Shown here piece after piece: positions 1 to 8,516 of a stretch of 64,000 bases of DNA; the first letter of the stretch is position 1, and each line of letters opens with the position of its first letter. The translations under genes were made by a program, and so were the position numbers. Under the pieces are notes generated by a model. The model searched no databases. It worked only from the letters and a program-made list of their open reading frames with translations, and was not told the origin of the DNA. Source of the stretch: VXYL01 sp963665195 (GTDB lineage Bacteria; Pseudomonadota; Gammaproteobacteria; Pseudomonadales; Azotimanducaceae); NCBI GenBank assembly GCA_963665195.1, contig OY762070.1, positions 1,054,001-1,118,000 on the forward strand. Reading direction: 5' to 3'.

Positions 1-1
1 G

Positions 2-880
2 GCGCGCAACGACGCGCCGCTGGCCACCGCGTTCACCGTCAGCATCGACTATCGCGTGGGCCTCTCCACGGGAATCTCGGCAGAGGAACGCGCCGCCACC
101 GCCGTCGCGCTCACCAGCAGCAACACCGCCGCCGAGGATTTCGTGCGGCCCGGCCACATCTTCCCCCTGGTCGCCCGCCGCGGCGGCGTGCTGGTGCGCT
201 CCGGACACACGGAAGCGGCGATCGACCTCGCCACCGCCGCCGAGTGCCCGCCGGTGGGCCTGCTGGCGGAGATCGTCAACGACGACGGCACAGTGAAGCG
301 CTTGGCCGACCTCAAGGTCTTCGCCGCCGAGCATGGCCTGAAGATGATCTCCATCGCCGACCTCATCGCCTACCGGCAGCGGCGCGAGCAGCTCGTCGTG
401 CGCACGCGGGAGTTCAGCGTCAACACCGCGATCGGCCGCGCCCGCGCCTACGCGTACCGCACCCGGTTCGAGGATGCCGAGCATCTGGCGCTGGTATTCG
501 GCGAGCCGCTGGACCGTTCCGAAGCCGTGGCGGTGCGCATCCATCGCGAGAAGCTGGTCGAGGACCTCTTCGGCTCCCAATCCCGGCATGAAAGCAGCCT
601 TCTGCAGGCGGCCCTGAAGCGGCTCGGCGAACTTGGCGGCGGCGTGCTCATCTACCTGCGCAGCGGCTTCGCCGGCGTGCCCCTCGACAACCTGGTGGAA
701 ACGGACGGCGCGCCAAGCCGGGAAGGCAAGCGGGCGCGGGACTGGCTGGAGGTCGGCGTCGGCGCCCAGATCCTGCGCGATCTCGGCCTCGCCAAGCTGC
801 GCATCCTCACCGGCCGCGAGGTGGACTTCGTTGGTCTCGACGGTTTCGGCCTCGCCGTCACGGATACGGAACTGCTGTGA
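2..880 (+). CDS. ribB: RibB with degenerate GTP cyclohydrolase II domain (RibBX-like), 5' partial
   Basis: The frame is open from the window edge, so the true start lies upstream; 292 residues are visible. The first part matches 3,4-dihydroxy-2-butanone-4-phosphate synthase (RibB): TAFTVSIDYR, TGISAEERA, then GHIFPLVARRGGVL and RSGHTEAAIDL, with a conserved EIVNDDGT. RibB makes the four-carbon precursor of riboflavin. From about visible residue 140 there is a RibA-like (GTP cyclohydrolase II) domain. The stretch VEDLFGSQSRHESSLLQAAL aligns with the RibA zinc motif (typically GDxxGSxRCDCGxQL), but both CDC cysteines are absent, so this domain is probably not a working cyclohydrolase. This resembles described RibBX proteins; the domain's present role is unknown. 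The stop overlaps the pdxA start (GTGA). Confidence 0.85.
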   Translation, partial: ARNDAPLATAFTVSIDYRVGLSTGISAEERAATAVALTSSNTAAEDFVRPGHIFPLVARRGGVLVRSGHTEAAIDLATAAECPPVGLLAEIVNDDGTVKRLADLKVFAAEHGLKMISIADLIAYRQRREQLVVRTREFSVNTAIGRARAYAYRTRFEDAEHLALVFGEPLDRSEAVAVRIHREKLVEDLFGSQSRHESSLLQAALKRLGELGGGVLIYLRSGFAGVPLDNLVETDGAPSREGKRARDWLEVGVGAQILRDLGLAKLRILTGREVDFVGLDGFGLAVTDTELL

Positions 881-1830
881 CGCGCATCGGCATCACCCTG
901 GGAGACCCGGCGGGGATCGGCCCGGAGGTGGCCGTGAAGGCATTGCACGATCCTCGGCGCCCGGATGTCGAGTATGTGCTCTACGGACCGAGTTGGGCGC
1001 TGGACTTGGGTGCCGCGCAGGCCGGCTTGCCCAGACCCGCATGTGCAGTTCATGCCTTGTCGGCGCCCAAGGCTGCGGACTTCCGCCCGGGCGTCGTCTC
1101 CGGCGCCTGCGGCTATGCGGCCGTACAGGCAGTGGAACGCTGCGTGTTCGATATCCAAGGCGGGCACCTCGCCGCGATGATGACCTGCCCGCTCAACAAG
1201 GAGGCCATCCACGCCGCCGGCTACGTGGACGACATCGGCCACCAGGAAATCCTCGCCCGACTGACCGGCGCCGCGACCACCGCTACCATGCTGATGACGC
1301 CGGGACTTCGGGTAGTGCATCTGTCCACCCACAAATCGCTGCTCGAGGCGGCGAGGTTCGTCACGCGCGACAACGTGCTCGACAAGCTACGCCTATGCCA
1401 CAAGTCACTCGTCGCGTGGGGACTCGATGGGCCGCGCATCGCCGTGGCCGCTTTGAATCCGCACGGCGGCGAGGGCGGCCTGCTGGGTCGGGAAGAGGTC
1501 GACGCGATCAGTCCGGCCGTCGGAGCAGCCCGGCAGCTAGGCATCGACGCCGCCGGGCCATTGCCGGCGGACTCGGTCTTCAACCGCGCCATCGGCGGCG
1601 AGTTCGACGTGGTACTGGCCATGTACCACGACCAGGGCCACATCGCGATCAAGGTCCACAACTTCCACCAGAGCGTCACCGCGACCCTCGGCATTCCCCT
1701 CATCCGCACATCTGTCGACCACGGCACGGCGTTCGACATCGCCGGCCGGGGCATCGCCGACGCGACCGGCGCAGTGGCGGCGCTCAAGGCGGCGGTGGCA
1801 CTGGCGGAGGGAACGCTCAGCACTATGTAG
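877..1830 (+). CDS. pdxA: 4-hydroxythreonine-4-phosphate dehydrogenase family (PdxA)
   Basis: A 317-residue protein starting at a GTG that overlaps the upstream stop by 4 bp, so it is translationally coupled to the RibB gene. It opens with GITLGDPAGIGPEV, the PdxA signature. The three metal-binding histidines are visible in GHQEIL, NPHGGEGG and YHDQGH. PdxA oxidises 4-phosphohydroxy-L-threonine with NAD(P)+ in the DXP-dependent pyridoxal-phosphate pathway, in the cytosol. The family also contains PdxA2 paralogs acting on 4-phospho-threonate or similar substrates, and adjacency to RibB rather than pdxJ or ksgA leaves that possibility open. A PdxH-like oxidase gene lies far downstream at 50786-51361. 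Confidence 0.88.
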   Translation: MTRIGITLGDPAGIGPEVAVKALHDPRRPDVEYVLYGPSWALDLGAAQAGLPRPACAVHALSAPKAADFRPGVVSGACGYAAVQAVERCVFDIQGGHLAAMMTCPLNKEAIHAAGYVDDIGHQEILARLTGAATTATMLMTPGLRVVHLSTHKSLLEAARFVTRDNVLDKLRLCHKSLVAWGLDGPRIAVAALNPHGGEGGLLGREEVDAISPAVGAARQLGIDAAGPLPADSVFNRAIGGEFDVVLAMYHDQGHIAIKVHNFHQSVTATLGIPLIRTSVDHGTAFDIAGRGIADATGAVAALKAAVALAEGTLSTM

Positions 1831-1908
1831 CCTGCCTTGTTCGCACCGACAATCGGAGCCTAGTCCGCGGCGCGGCCATCGGCTCGAGCGGTGCTAAGCT
1901 TAAGCCGG

Positions 1909-3318
1909 ATGAACCCCGTCCTAGACGCCCCTGGCCTCGTCAGCCAGCCGGTCTCCGTCACGCGCAAGATGGCCGCGGCGCTGCCGGAGTTGCGCGCCGT
2001 GGCCGAGGCGCGGGGCCTTGCGATCCACCATCTGGGGGCCGGCTATCCGAACCCGGAGGTGACCGACCCGCGCGGGTTCATCGCCCACGAGCAGGCGTTC
2101 TTCGACCACCTGCGGCGCGCCGAGGGGATCAACGACAGCGTGGCGCTGCCGGAGTTTCTGCGCGAGTCCTATGCCTACACCGACACGCTGGGGCCGCTGG
2201 GGCCGCGCGAGTCGTTCGCCGCGGTGTACGGCGCCGACTGGGGCGTGGCGATGGACCCGGCACGGCTGCTGCCGACCGTGGGCGCCACCGGCGGGATCAG
2301 CCTGGTCTGCTCGCTCTTCGAGCGGCCGGGCGAGGCCGTCGCCTACATCACCGATGCGCCGACGTACGCCGGTTTCGTCGCCCGCGCCAGCTTGAGCCGG
2401 CGGGCGGCCATCTACAGCGTGGATCTGGACGAAGAAGGGCCGGCGCCGGACGCCTTCCGCGAGGCCATCCGCCGGGCGCGCCGCGACGGCCGCTTCGTCG
2501 CGTTCTACTACACTGTGCCGGACGGACACAATCCGGCGGGCTTCTCCTTCAGCCAGGCGCGGCGCAGGACGATCCTCGACATCGCCCGCGACGAAGGCGT
2601 GCTCATCGTCGAGGACGCTCCCTACGTCTACATCAGCTACGCGCCGCCGGGCGAGCGGCCGCAGCCGTTCTTCGCGATGGACCCGGCGCATACCGTGCAT
2701 CTCTTCACCGGCTCCAAGATCGGCCTGCCGGGGCCGCGCATCGGCTTCGCCTATACACAAGCGCGGCTCGCGATCCACGGCGGACAGGAGGCCGATCTAA
2801 CGGACCTGCTGCTCACCGAGGCAAGCGCCGACATGCTGTTCCACAATCCGCAGGCTCTGCGCTCCTTCGAGTCGCTCCTGCACGACGAGGCGTTCCGCCG
2901 CCGCGCATCTCTGTGGCCGGTGGCTGAGAGGAAGCTCGAGATCTACCGGGAGAACCGCAGCATCCTGCTGGACGGCTTGGCTGCGAAGCTCGGCGCCCAT
3001 CCCGAGCGCTTCCGCTGGACGACGCCGCAAGCGGGTTTCTTCAGCGTCTTCACCTTCCTGGGCGAAGGCGGCGAGCGGGTGGTCACGGACGATGCCTTCG
3101 TCGCTCGGATGGTGGCGGAGCACGGCGTGGTGGTGATCCCGATGTACGACTTCTATCCCGCCGACGCGCGCCAGCGCAACCGCCAAGCCGGCCTCGATCA
3201 GCTCCGGCTGTCGTTCTGCTTCACGGAGAGCGTCGGCGAGCGGCGCACGGCAGACCTCAGGGCAGCGGTCGATGCGTTCGCGGACGCGGCGCTCGCCGAA
3301 GCGGGGCTGCGGCCTTAG
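1909..3318 (+). CDS. PLP-dependent aminotransferase, class I/II (MocR/2-aminoadipate type)
   Basis: A 469-residue fold-type I aminotransferase. Visible features are the cofactor-binding run GATGGISLVCSLF, the substrate-side PDGHNPAGFSFS, the VEDAPYVYISY motif with the pyridoxal-N aspartate, and the Schiff-base lysine in FTGSKIGLPGPRIGF. It probably transfers an amino group between an amino acid and a 2-oxo acid in the cytosol; the substrate cannot be read. The ATG at 1909 is preferred to an in-frame GTG at 1891 because homology begins shortly after it. It follows pdxA by 78 bp on the same strand and ends in a 4-bp convergent overlap (TTAG) with the next gene. Confidence 0.82.
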   Translation: MNPVLDAPGLVSQPVSVTRKMAAALPELRAVAEARGLAIHHLGAGYPNPEVTDPRGFIAHEQAFFDHLRRAEGINDSVALPEFLRESYAYTDTLGPLGPRESFAAVYGADWGVAMDPARLLPTVGATGGISLVCSLFERPGEAVAYITDAPTYAGFVARASLSRRAAIYSVDLDEEGPAPDAFREAIRRARRDGRFVAFYYTVPDGHNPAGFSFSQARRRTILDIARDEGVLIVEDAPYVYISYAPPGERPQPFFAMDPAHTVHLFTGSKIGLPGPRIGFAYTQARLAIHGGQEADLTDLLLTEASADMLFHNPQALRSFESLLHDEAFRRRASLWPVAERKLEIYRENRSILLDGLAAKLGAHPERFRWTTPQAGFFSVFTFLGEGGERVVTDDAFVARMVAEHGVVVIPMYDFYPADARQRNRQAGLDQLRLSFCFTESVGERRTADLRAAVDAFADAALAEAGLRP

Positions 3319-3836
3319 GGCACTCCTTCGACGGCGACCGGTTCCGCGGCGGCATCCTGCTCGGCGGCGCCGTGGCACTGGCAGTTGGTCTTGCGCACCG
3401 TGCGCACGCGCATCCACTTGACTTCGCGCTGCGGATCCACGGGGTAGTAGCGCGTGGTCTGCACCGTGGCCGCGTCGTCGCGCTGCCAGGACTCCTCGAA
3501 TTCGTCGACGTGCGCCTCGCCGGCGGCATCCTTCGTGCGCATGCGCAGCGTGTAGTCGCCGCTCGAGGCAGCGCAGCCGTCGTGGTCGATGGTCGTGTCG
3601 ACACGTACCTTGTCGTACATCTGCACATAGGAGATCGACACTTCGGCGCGGCACGAAGGACCAGTGGGCGCGGTCGGGGCGAGCGTCAGCTTGTAGTCGT
3701 ACTCGATGGCGCCGTCGATCTCGATGCGGCCCTTCTGCCCGCTGTCGAAGACGACGTTCTTGAAGGTTCGCTCCGACGCGGCCAGAGCGCACGCCCCGCA
3801 CAGCAGAGCCGCCAAGGTCGCGACATTCCTAAGCAA
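3315..3836 (-). CDS. Exported protein of unknown function
   Basis: A 173-residue protein with an N-terminal signal peptide (LRNVATLAALLCGACALAA, likely cleavage before SERTFK), so it is probably periplasmic. The body is polar and beta-rich with several cysteines, including a C-terminal CQCH that could form a disulfide or bind a metal. No family was recognised. The start chosen is a TTG at 3836, because the coding signal and signal peptide begin there and the next gene ends 18 bp upstream. The stop overlaps that of the convergent aminotransferase. It may be cotranscribed with the COQ4 and carbonic anhydrase genes. Confidence 0.6.
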   Translation of the reverse strand: MLRNVATLAALLCGACALAASERTFKNVVFDSGQKGRIEIDGAIEYDYKLTLAPTAPTGPSCRAEVSISYVQMYDKVRVDTTIDHDGCAASSGDYTLRMRTKDAAGEAHVDEFEESWQRDDAATVQTTRYYPVDPQREVKWMRVRTVRKTNCQCHGAAEQDAAAEPVAVEGVP

Positions 3837-3853
3837 GGCGGGGCGCTCCCGGC

Positions 3854-4570
3854 TCAGGCGGCAGCGCCTTGCGCGGCCATGGTCGTCAGATACGCCTGGG
3901 GCGGGCCGACGGCCAACTGCCGCCGCACATCCGCGACCGGCAACCGCAGGAGCTTTTCCCAGTCCTGGGCGGGCAGCCAGCTGGCATGGCGCCCGGCGCG
4001 ATAGGCCTCCCAGACGGGCCTCAGCACCGCCGTGCTGCGCACCGCCCGGTAGTGCTTCCATGTGCCGGTGACAGCCAGCAGCGCGAGGCCCGGGTTGCGG
4101 GTCTGGGCGAAGGTGAAGGCGAGCAGGCAGACTTCGCCGAACGTGTCCCGCCCGTAGCGCGTGACGGTATGCCACAGATCGTGCTGATCCCGAACGCGGC
4201 GCACGAAGCGGGCGAGTTCCGGGTCGTCGATGGTATTGGCGGCTTCGGCGGCCATGCTGGCATCGGCGAGGCCATCGGCGGAAAGGTCCTCGCGATAGAC
4301 GAAGTCGTGGTAGGCGCGGCCCAGGCTGCCGCCCGGAAGCCGCCGCAGGCGTTCGCGGTCGCGGAGGATGTCGATCAGTTCGCGGTCGTCGCCATGGACG
4401 CGGCGACCGACGGCGGTCTCCTTGAAGCGCCGCGCCGCCCGGCGCATGGCGGGCAGCCCCAAGGCGCGGAGCACCTCGAAGACCTTGGGCGTGTCTTCCG
4501 GGTTCGCCAGCACCTGCTTGAGAGCGCCGAAGGCCCGGCCGACCGCCGACGTTTTCATGCGTTCGATCAT
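3854..4570 (-). CDS. COQ4-like ubiquinone biosynthesis protein
   Basis: A 238-residue COQ4-family protein. The hallmark zinc-binding motif HDxxH(x11)E is seen as DQHDLWHTVTRYGRDTFGE, with more family sequence in RPVWEAYRAGRHASWLPAQDWE. COQ4 proteins act at the membrane in ubiquinone biosynthesis, with recent work on the yeast and human proteins pointing to C1 decarboxylation/hydroxylation. The ATG at 4570 is preceded by AGGTGAGG and overlaps the carbonic anhydrase stop (ATGA), so the two genes form a coupled operon. No other ubiquinone genes lie nearby. Confidence 0.8.
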   Translation of the reverse strand: MIERMKTSAVGRAFGALKQVLANPEDTPKVFEVLRALGLPAMRRAARRFKETAVGRRVHGDDRELIDILRDRERLRRLPGGSLGRAYHDFVYREDLSADGLADASMAAEAANTIDDPELARFVRRVRDQHDLWHTVTRYGRDTFGEVCLLAFTFAQTRNPGLALLAVTGTWKHYRAVRSTAVLRPVWEAYRAGRHASWLPAQDWEKLLRLPVADVRRQLAVGPPQAYLTTMAAQGAAA

Positions 4571-5079
4571 GGCCTCACCTCGCTGAGCGACCCGGTGCGT
4601 ACATCGTAAACGAAACCGCGGATGCGGTGCCGGGCGACAAGGAACGGGGCCGCCGCCAAGCGACGCATGGACTGCCGCACATCTTCCTCCAGATCCTCGA
4701 AGGTCGCGAAGTCGAACGGCGGCCGCTGGCCCGTATCCGCCTCGATCCGATCCTTGAGCTCCTCGTCCCGAAACTTCTGCATCCCGCAATCGGTGTGGTG
4801 CAGCAGCATGATCTCTTCGGTACCGAGCAGGCGCTGCGAGATGACCAGCGAGCGCACCACATCCTCGGTGACCACGCCGCCAGCATTGCGGAGGATGTGC
4901 GCATCGCCCGGCGCGAGGCCCAGTATCCGCGGGATGTCCATGCGCGCGTCCATGCAGGCGACGATGGCCGTCCTGCCGGCTGGCGGCGCTGCCAGGCCGC
5001 CCTGATCGAATCGCTCGGCATAGGCGGCATTGCGCTCGCAGCAGCGGTCGATGAACGTGTCGCTCATGGCTCTCGGCAT
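4567..5079 (-). CDS. Beta-class carbonic anhydrase
   Basis: A short beta-carbonic anhydrase of about 170 residues. The zinc ligands are visible as Cys in IVACMDARMD, with the catalytic Asp-Arg pair, and as His and Cys in LLHHTDCGM; AHILRNAGGVV is also conserved. It interconverts CO2 and bicarbonate in the cytosol. The length fits the short family members such as Rv1284. Two starts are possible, the ATG at 5079 and one four codons later at 5067. A TATAGT element on the minus strand at 5096-5101 lies just upstream. It is first in the operon with the COQ4-like gene. Confidence 0.9.
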   Translation of the reverse strand: MPRAMSDTFIDRCCERNAAYAERFDQGGLAAPPAGRTAIVACMDARMDIPRILGLAPGDAHILRNAGGVVTEDVVRSLVISQRLLGTEEIMLLHHTDCGMQKFRDEELKDRIEADTGQRPPFDFATFEDLEEDVRQSMRRLAAAPFLVARHRIRGFVYDVRTGSLSEVRP

Positions 5080-5095
5080 CCCCCGAAGGGCGGCG

Positions 5096-5101
5096 ACTAT
5101 A
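5096..5101 (-). promoter_or_regulatory. Candidate -10 element for the carbonic anhydrase/COQ4 operon
   Basis: TATAGT on the minus strand, about 17 bp before the ATG at 5079, in otherwise GC-rich DNA. No convincing -35 box was seen. Confidence 0.35.
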
Positions 5102-5116
5102 GCCCGCTGGCGGGCA

Positions 5117-5122
5117 TAGAAT
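5117..5122 (+). promoter_or_regulatory. Candidate -10 element close to the 5130 start
   Basis: TAGAAT ends 7 bp before the ATG at 5130. If used, transcription would begin at or next to the start codon, giving a leaderless or nearly leaderless mRNA. No Shine-Dalgarno sequence was seen. Confidence 0.3.
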
Positions 5123-5129
5123 CCACGCC

Positions 5130-6146
5130 ATGGCCAAGCTGCCCCAAGGAGCCGAGATCGATGCGCGGGTCAGGCGCGCGGCCCGCTACGGCCTGTCGCT
5201 GCCGGAACGCGCCTTGCGCAGCGCCGCCGGCATCCTCGGCGGCACGCTGCGCGAATCCGCCGCGGTGCTTCTTCCCCAGACCTTCCGCGACGCCAAGACC
5301 TATCGCGTCTTCGTCGGCCAGATGCTGGACTTCCTCGCCGAAGACATGGGCGGCGTCGAGCGCTCAGCCACCGGCGCGGGCAGCAGAGAGGCACCCATCG
5401 ACGATTACGTCGCAAGGAAGACCGTCGGCAACTTCATCGATCTGGCGAGCCTGGCGACGCTGCACCTCTCGCCCATGCTGCTGCTCGCCGTGGTGAGCGA
5501 TGTAGCCTACGGCTCGCAGGCGTATCTGCGCGAGCTCGCCGTCGAACTCGAACGGCGCGGCGTGATCGAGAGCGCCGAGCGCATCGATCGCGTGGACGAC
5601 CTGCTCGACGCCGTGGCGTCGGCTACCGAGGAAACCGCCACCGCCTTCGACGCCCCGCCGCTATCCGCCGACGGCCTGCGCGACACCGTCGAACAGACCC
5701 GCGAGGCATTCGCCAAGGTCGATCCGTCCAAGGTGATCTCGGAGGCGGAAGTGCGGCACCTGTGGGAGACCATGCAAGCGACCGCCCGCCGCCAAGGCGT
5801 CGACCCGCTGTCGCTCTCCGGCGCCATGACGCTGCAATCGCTGCGCCGCATCGGCACCCTCGGCCGCGGCGCACTGTCCACCGTGCAAGCCGCTGGCACA
5901 CTGCTGGACCGCCATGTGCTGGACCACTACCGACAAGTGCTCGTGGACATCGACGACAAGGGCTTCTACCCCACCCTGGCGGCGACCAGCCGCCCCTACG
6001 CCGACGCCGTGTGGCGCAACTTCGCCCGCCAGAACACCACGGCGACGGAGGCGTTCCTGGATCGCGGCGGCCTCAAGCAGGCATGGACTCGGGCCGTTCG
6101 GCAGACGAAGAATCGGCTGCCGCGGCGCGATCGGACGGACCTCTAG
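5130..6146 (+). CDS. Uncharacterised protein, 338 residues
   Basis: Not assigned to a family. The protein is mostly predicted helical and rich in Ala, Arg and Asp, without a signal peptide. A moderately hydrophobic stretch near residues 105-125 (ATLHLSPMLLLAVVSDVAYG) could touch the membrane or pack in a core. The N-terminal 60 residues are basic; the middle (about 130-200) is acidic and likely helical; the C-terminus is strongly basic. Third-base GC bias and the absence of competing frames support real coding. It is divergent from the carbonic anhydrase operon and faces the PhyH gene tail to tail. Confidence 0.7.
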   Translation: MAKLPQGAEIDARVRRAARYGLSLPERALRSAAGILGGTLRESAAVLLPQTFRDAKTYRVFVGQMLDFLAEDMGGVERSATGAGSREAPIDDYVARKTVGNFIDLASLATLHLSPMLLLAVVSDVAYGSQAYLRELAVELERRGVIESAERIDRVDDLLDAVASATEETATAFDAPPLSADGLRDTVEQTREAFAKVDPSKVISEAEVRHLWETMQATARRQGVDPLSLSGAMTLQSLRRIGTLGRGALSTVQAAGTLLDRHVLDHYRQVLVDIDDKGFYPTLAATSRPYADAVWRNFARQNTTATEAFLDRGGLKQAWTRAVRQTKNRLPRRDRTDL

Positions 6147-6211
6147 GAACGCACCCCCCCGCGCGGCTCCCGTACGAGCGGCTCTTGGTCCTTGCGCTGC
6201 GCCGGACGACG

Positions 6212-7063
6212 TCACTCTGGCACCATGCCGCGGCTGGAGTACGCAGCCCTCAACTGGGCACCGGCGTAGAAGCCGCGCACCATTAGGCGCGGCTCCATGC
6301 GGCAGTTCGGAGCGAGGGTATGGAGAATGCGGCCGTCGAGCAGCACCGCGTCGCCGGGTTCGCCGGTCAGTTCCACCACTTCGACGTGGACGCCATCGAC
6401 GCAGTGCGGCTCTTGCAGTTCGCGGTCCCGGTCCGCGGACTCCGCATGCGCCTTGCTGAACAGCGTGCGGAAGAAGGCGTGGCGCTTCAGGCTTTTCTTC
6501 AATTGGCGCGACGAAAGGCCGCGTTCCGTGGTCGCCAGCAGGCGGTGCGAGCCGGCGAGGACCACCGTGCCGCCGCCGGTCGGGCGGACCGCATCCACGA
6601 AGGCGAGCAAGATGATGCCGGGCACGCCGCCGCCCGGCAGGCGCGGGCAGTCGGTGTGCCAGACGTTGTGCGGCACGCGCCACGGGGGCGGCGCAGACGA
6701 AGGCAGCGTCAGCAGCAGCAGGGCGCGGGAGCGCTCGGCGACGGCATCGTCCAACAGCGTCGGCGCGTCGGCAACCGACGCCGAGGCAGTCGGGTTCGCT
6801 TCCGTGTAGATGCGATCGAGGCCGCCGGTGTGGCGCAGCCGCTTGACGGCCGGGCGCTGCTCGTCGGCGGATAGCTCTGGCGTCCCGTGGTGCGGGATGC
6901 CGGCGCGGTCGAATCCGGCCCAGAGGCGCTCGCGCATGTCGGCGACCAGTGCTTCCGGCGCCGCCTGCGGCAGGCGCAGCAGGCCCGTTTCGGCGAACGA
7001 ACGCCGCTGCTCGGCGGTCAGCACGGCACGGTCAAGCGGATGCGGCCCCGTCCATGCGGGCAC
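6212..7063 (-). CDS. Phytanoyl-CoA dioxygenase family protein
   Basis: A 283-residue Fe(II)/2-oxoglutarate dioxygenase of the PhyH family. The iron-binding facial triad is visible as HxD in VWHTDCP and a distal His in GRILHTLAPN, followed by the 2-oxoglutarate-binding Arg in PRLMVRGFY. Such enzymes hydroxylate small molecules or lipids with O2 and 2-oxoglutarate; the substrate is unknown. The start chosen is GTG at 7063, since the frame opens just before LDRAVLTAEQRRSFAETG, where family similarity begins. It is divergently transcribed from the SDR gene, with only 51 bp between the starts, which suggests shared control. Confidence 0.82.
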   Translation of the reverse strand: MPAWTGPHPLDRAVLTAEQRRSFAETGLLRLPQAAPEALVADMRERLWAGFDRAGIPHHGTPELSADEQRPAVKRLRHTGGLDRIYTEANPTASASVADAPTLLDDAVAERSRALLLLTLPSSAPPPWRVPHNVWHTDCPRLPGGGVPGIILLAFVDAVRPTGGGTVVLAGSHRLLATTERGLSSRQLKKSLKRHAFFRTLFSKAHAESADRDRELQEPHCVDGVHVEVVELTGEPGDAVLLDGRILHTLAPNCRMEPRLMVRGFYAGAQLRAAYSSRGMVPE

Positions 7064-7082
7064 CGTACCACACGCGCTGGCG

Positions 7083-7088
7083 TATAGT
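7083..7088 (+). promoter_or_regulatory. Candidate -10 element for the SDR gene
   Basis: TATAGT 27 bp before the ATG at 7115, inside the 51-bp divergent gap between the PhyH and SDR genes. GGAGAG follows as a ribosome-binding site. Confidence 0.35.
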
Positions 7089-7114
7089 CGGCGCACCGCA
7101 GCTGGAGAGAACCA

Positions 7115-7894
7115 ATGGCGCAGCGAACCGTACTCGTCACCGGCGCCGCCCGGGGCATCGGCAAGGGCATCGCCCGAAGCTTCCTGGGCGCCGGCCACCG
7201 CGTCATGCTCGCGGACCTCGCCGGCGGCGAAGACTGGAACTACGCCCTGAGCTCCGACTCCGAACTCAAGGCGACGGCCGAGGAGCTGGCCGCGATTGGC
7301 GAGGTGCGCGCGACCCACGTGGACGTCACCAATGCGGACTCCTGCCGAGACGCGGTTCAGGCGACCGCCGACGCCTTCGGCGGGCTGGACGTGCTGGTCA
7401 ACAACGCCGGGGTGGTGGACAGCGGCGCCATCGACGACTTCACCGAACGACAGTGGCAGCACATCTTCGACGTCAACGTGAAGGGCATCTTCCTGATGAC
7501 CCAAGCCGCCATCGGGGCGCTCCGCGCCTCGGACGACGCGGCCATCGTCAACACCGCCTCCATCGCCGGCAAGCGCGGCGCGCCGCGGATGGCCGCCTAC
7601 TGCGGCTCCAAGTTCGCCGTGGTCGGCATCACGCAGTCGTTCGCGCTGGAGTTCGCGCCGCACAAGGTCCGCGTCAACGCCCTCTGCCCCGGCATGGTGG
7701 GCACCGCGATGTGGCAGGACCACCTCATGGCGAATCAGGGCGAGTCCGCATTCGAGACGAGGATGCGGGACATGATCCCGCTCGGCCGACCGCAGACCGC
7801 AGAAGACATGGGCGAGGCGGCGGTCTATCTGGCAACCGCGCCGAACGTCAGCGGCGTGGCGCTCAACGTCGCCGGCGCCTTCGAGATGCACTGA
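7115..7894 (+). CDS. Short-chain dehydrogenase/reductase (SDR)
   Basis: A 259-residue classical SDR. The cofactor-binding TGAARGIG, the structural NNAG, the active-site Ser in NTASIAG and the catalytic YCGSK are all present, as is the PG motif after the active site (LCPGMVGTAMW). The acidic residue in MLADL after the second strand suggests NAD(H) rather than NADP(H). It oxidises or reduces an alcohol/carbonyl pair in the cytosol. GGAGAG precedes the ATG. The PhyH dioxygenase gene is divergent and a DoxX gene follows after 22 bp. Confidence 0.92.
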   Translation: MAQRTVLVTGAARGIGKGIARSFLGAGHRVMLADLAGGEDWNYALSSDSELKATAEELAAIGEVRATHVDVTNADSCRDAVQATADAFGGLDVLVNNAGVVDSGAIDDFTERQWQHIFDVNVKGIFLMTQAAIGALRASDDAAIVNTASIAGKRGAPRMAAYCGSKFAVVGITQSFALEFAPHKVRVNALCPGMVGTAMWQDHLMANQGESAFETRMRDMIPLGRPQTAEDMGEAAVYLATAPNVSGVALNVAGAFEMH

Positions 7895-7916
7895 CCCCGC
7901 TGCCAAGCACCGCGCC

Positions 7917-8516
7917 ATGGGAGTCACGTCCGCCTACGATCAAGGCCTGCGCTGGATCCGCCCCTTGGACGGCATCCCGCCCCTGCTGCTGCGGCTGATC
8001 CTGGCACCGGTGATGATGCAGGCCGGCTGGACCAAGCTGGTTGGCTTCGAGAGCACCGTGCGCTGGTTCGGCCAGAGCCTCGGCATGCCGCTGCCCGAAG
8101 TGATGGCGGCGCTTGCCATGAGCGCTGAATTGATCGGCGGCGCATGCCTCTTGATCGGCCTCGGCACCCGGCTGGTCGCCGTGCCGCTGATCGTCACCAT
8201 GATCGTCGCCGCGCTCGCCGTGCATTGGCAGTACGGCTGGCTCGCGCTCTCCGACGCGGGCAGCTGGCTCGCGAACGAGCGCATCATGGAGGCCGTGCCG
8301 CGCAAGGCGAAGATCATCGAGATCCTGCGCGAGCACGGCGACTACCGCTGGCTGACCGGGCGCGGCTCGGTGACCATCCTTAACAACGGCATCGAGTTCG
8401 CCGCCATGTACGCGGCGATGCTGGCCGTGCTGCTGTGTACCGGCGGCGGCCGATTCACCAGCGTCGACTACTTCATTCGGCGCATCCTGGAGCGGCGCGG
8501 GGACGGCATGGGCTAG
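7917..8516 (+). CDS. DoxX family membrane protein
   Basis: A 199-residue integral membrane protein of the DoxX family with about four transmembrane helices (around residues 20-40, 60-80, 85-105 and 160-175). A typical stretch is LLRLILAPVMMQAGWTKLVG. DoxX proteins are linked to thiosulfate:quinone oxidoreductase or to redox stress complexes, but most members are uncharacterised, so no reaction is claimed. A longer than usual soluble loop (about residues 110-150) separates helices 3 and 4. Its stop overlaps that of the convergent glycohydrolase-family gene in the palindrome CTAG. Confidence 0.82.
   Translation: MGVTSAYDQGLRWIRPLDGIPPLLLRLILAPVMMQAGWTKLVGFESTVRWFGQSLGMPLPEVMAALAMSAELIGGACLLIGLGTRLVAVPLIVTMIVAALAVHWQYGWLALSDAGSWLANERIMEAVPRKAKIIEILREHGDYRWLTGRGSVTILNNGIEFAAMYAAMLAVLLCTGGGRFTSVDYFIRRILERRGDGMG

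Noticed and set aside
633..2927. A 764-codon open frame over the RibB, PdxA and aminotransferase genes
   Set aside because: It is a shadow frame of three well-identified genes; its composition is Arg/Pro/Ala-rich with no recognisable motifs.
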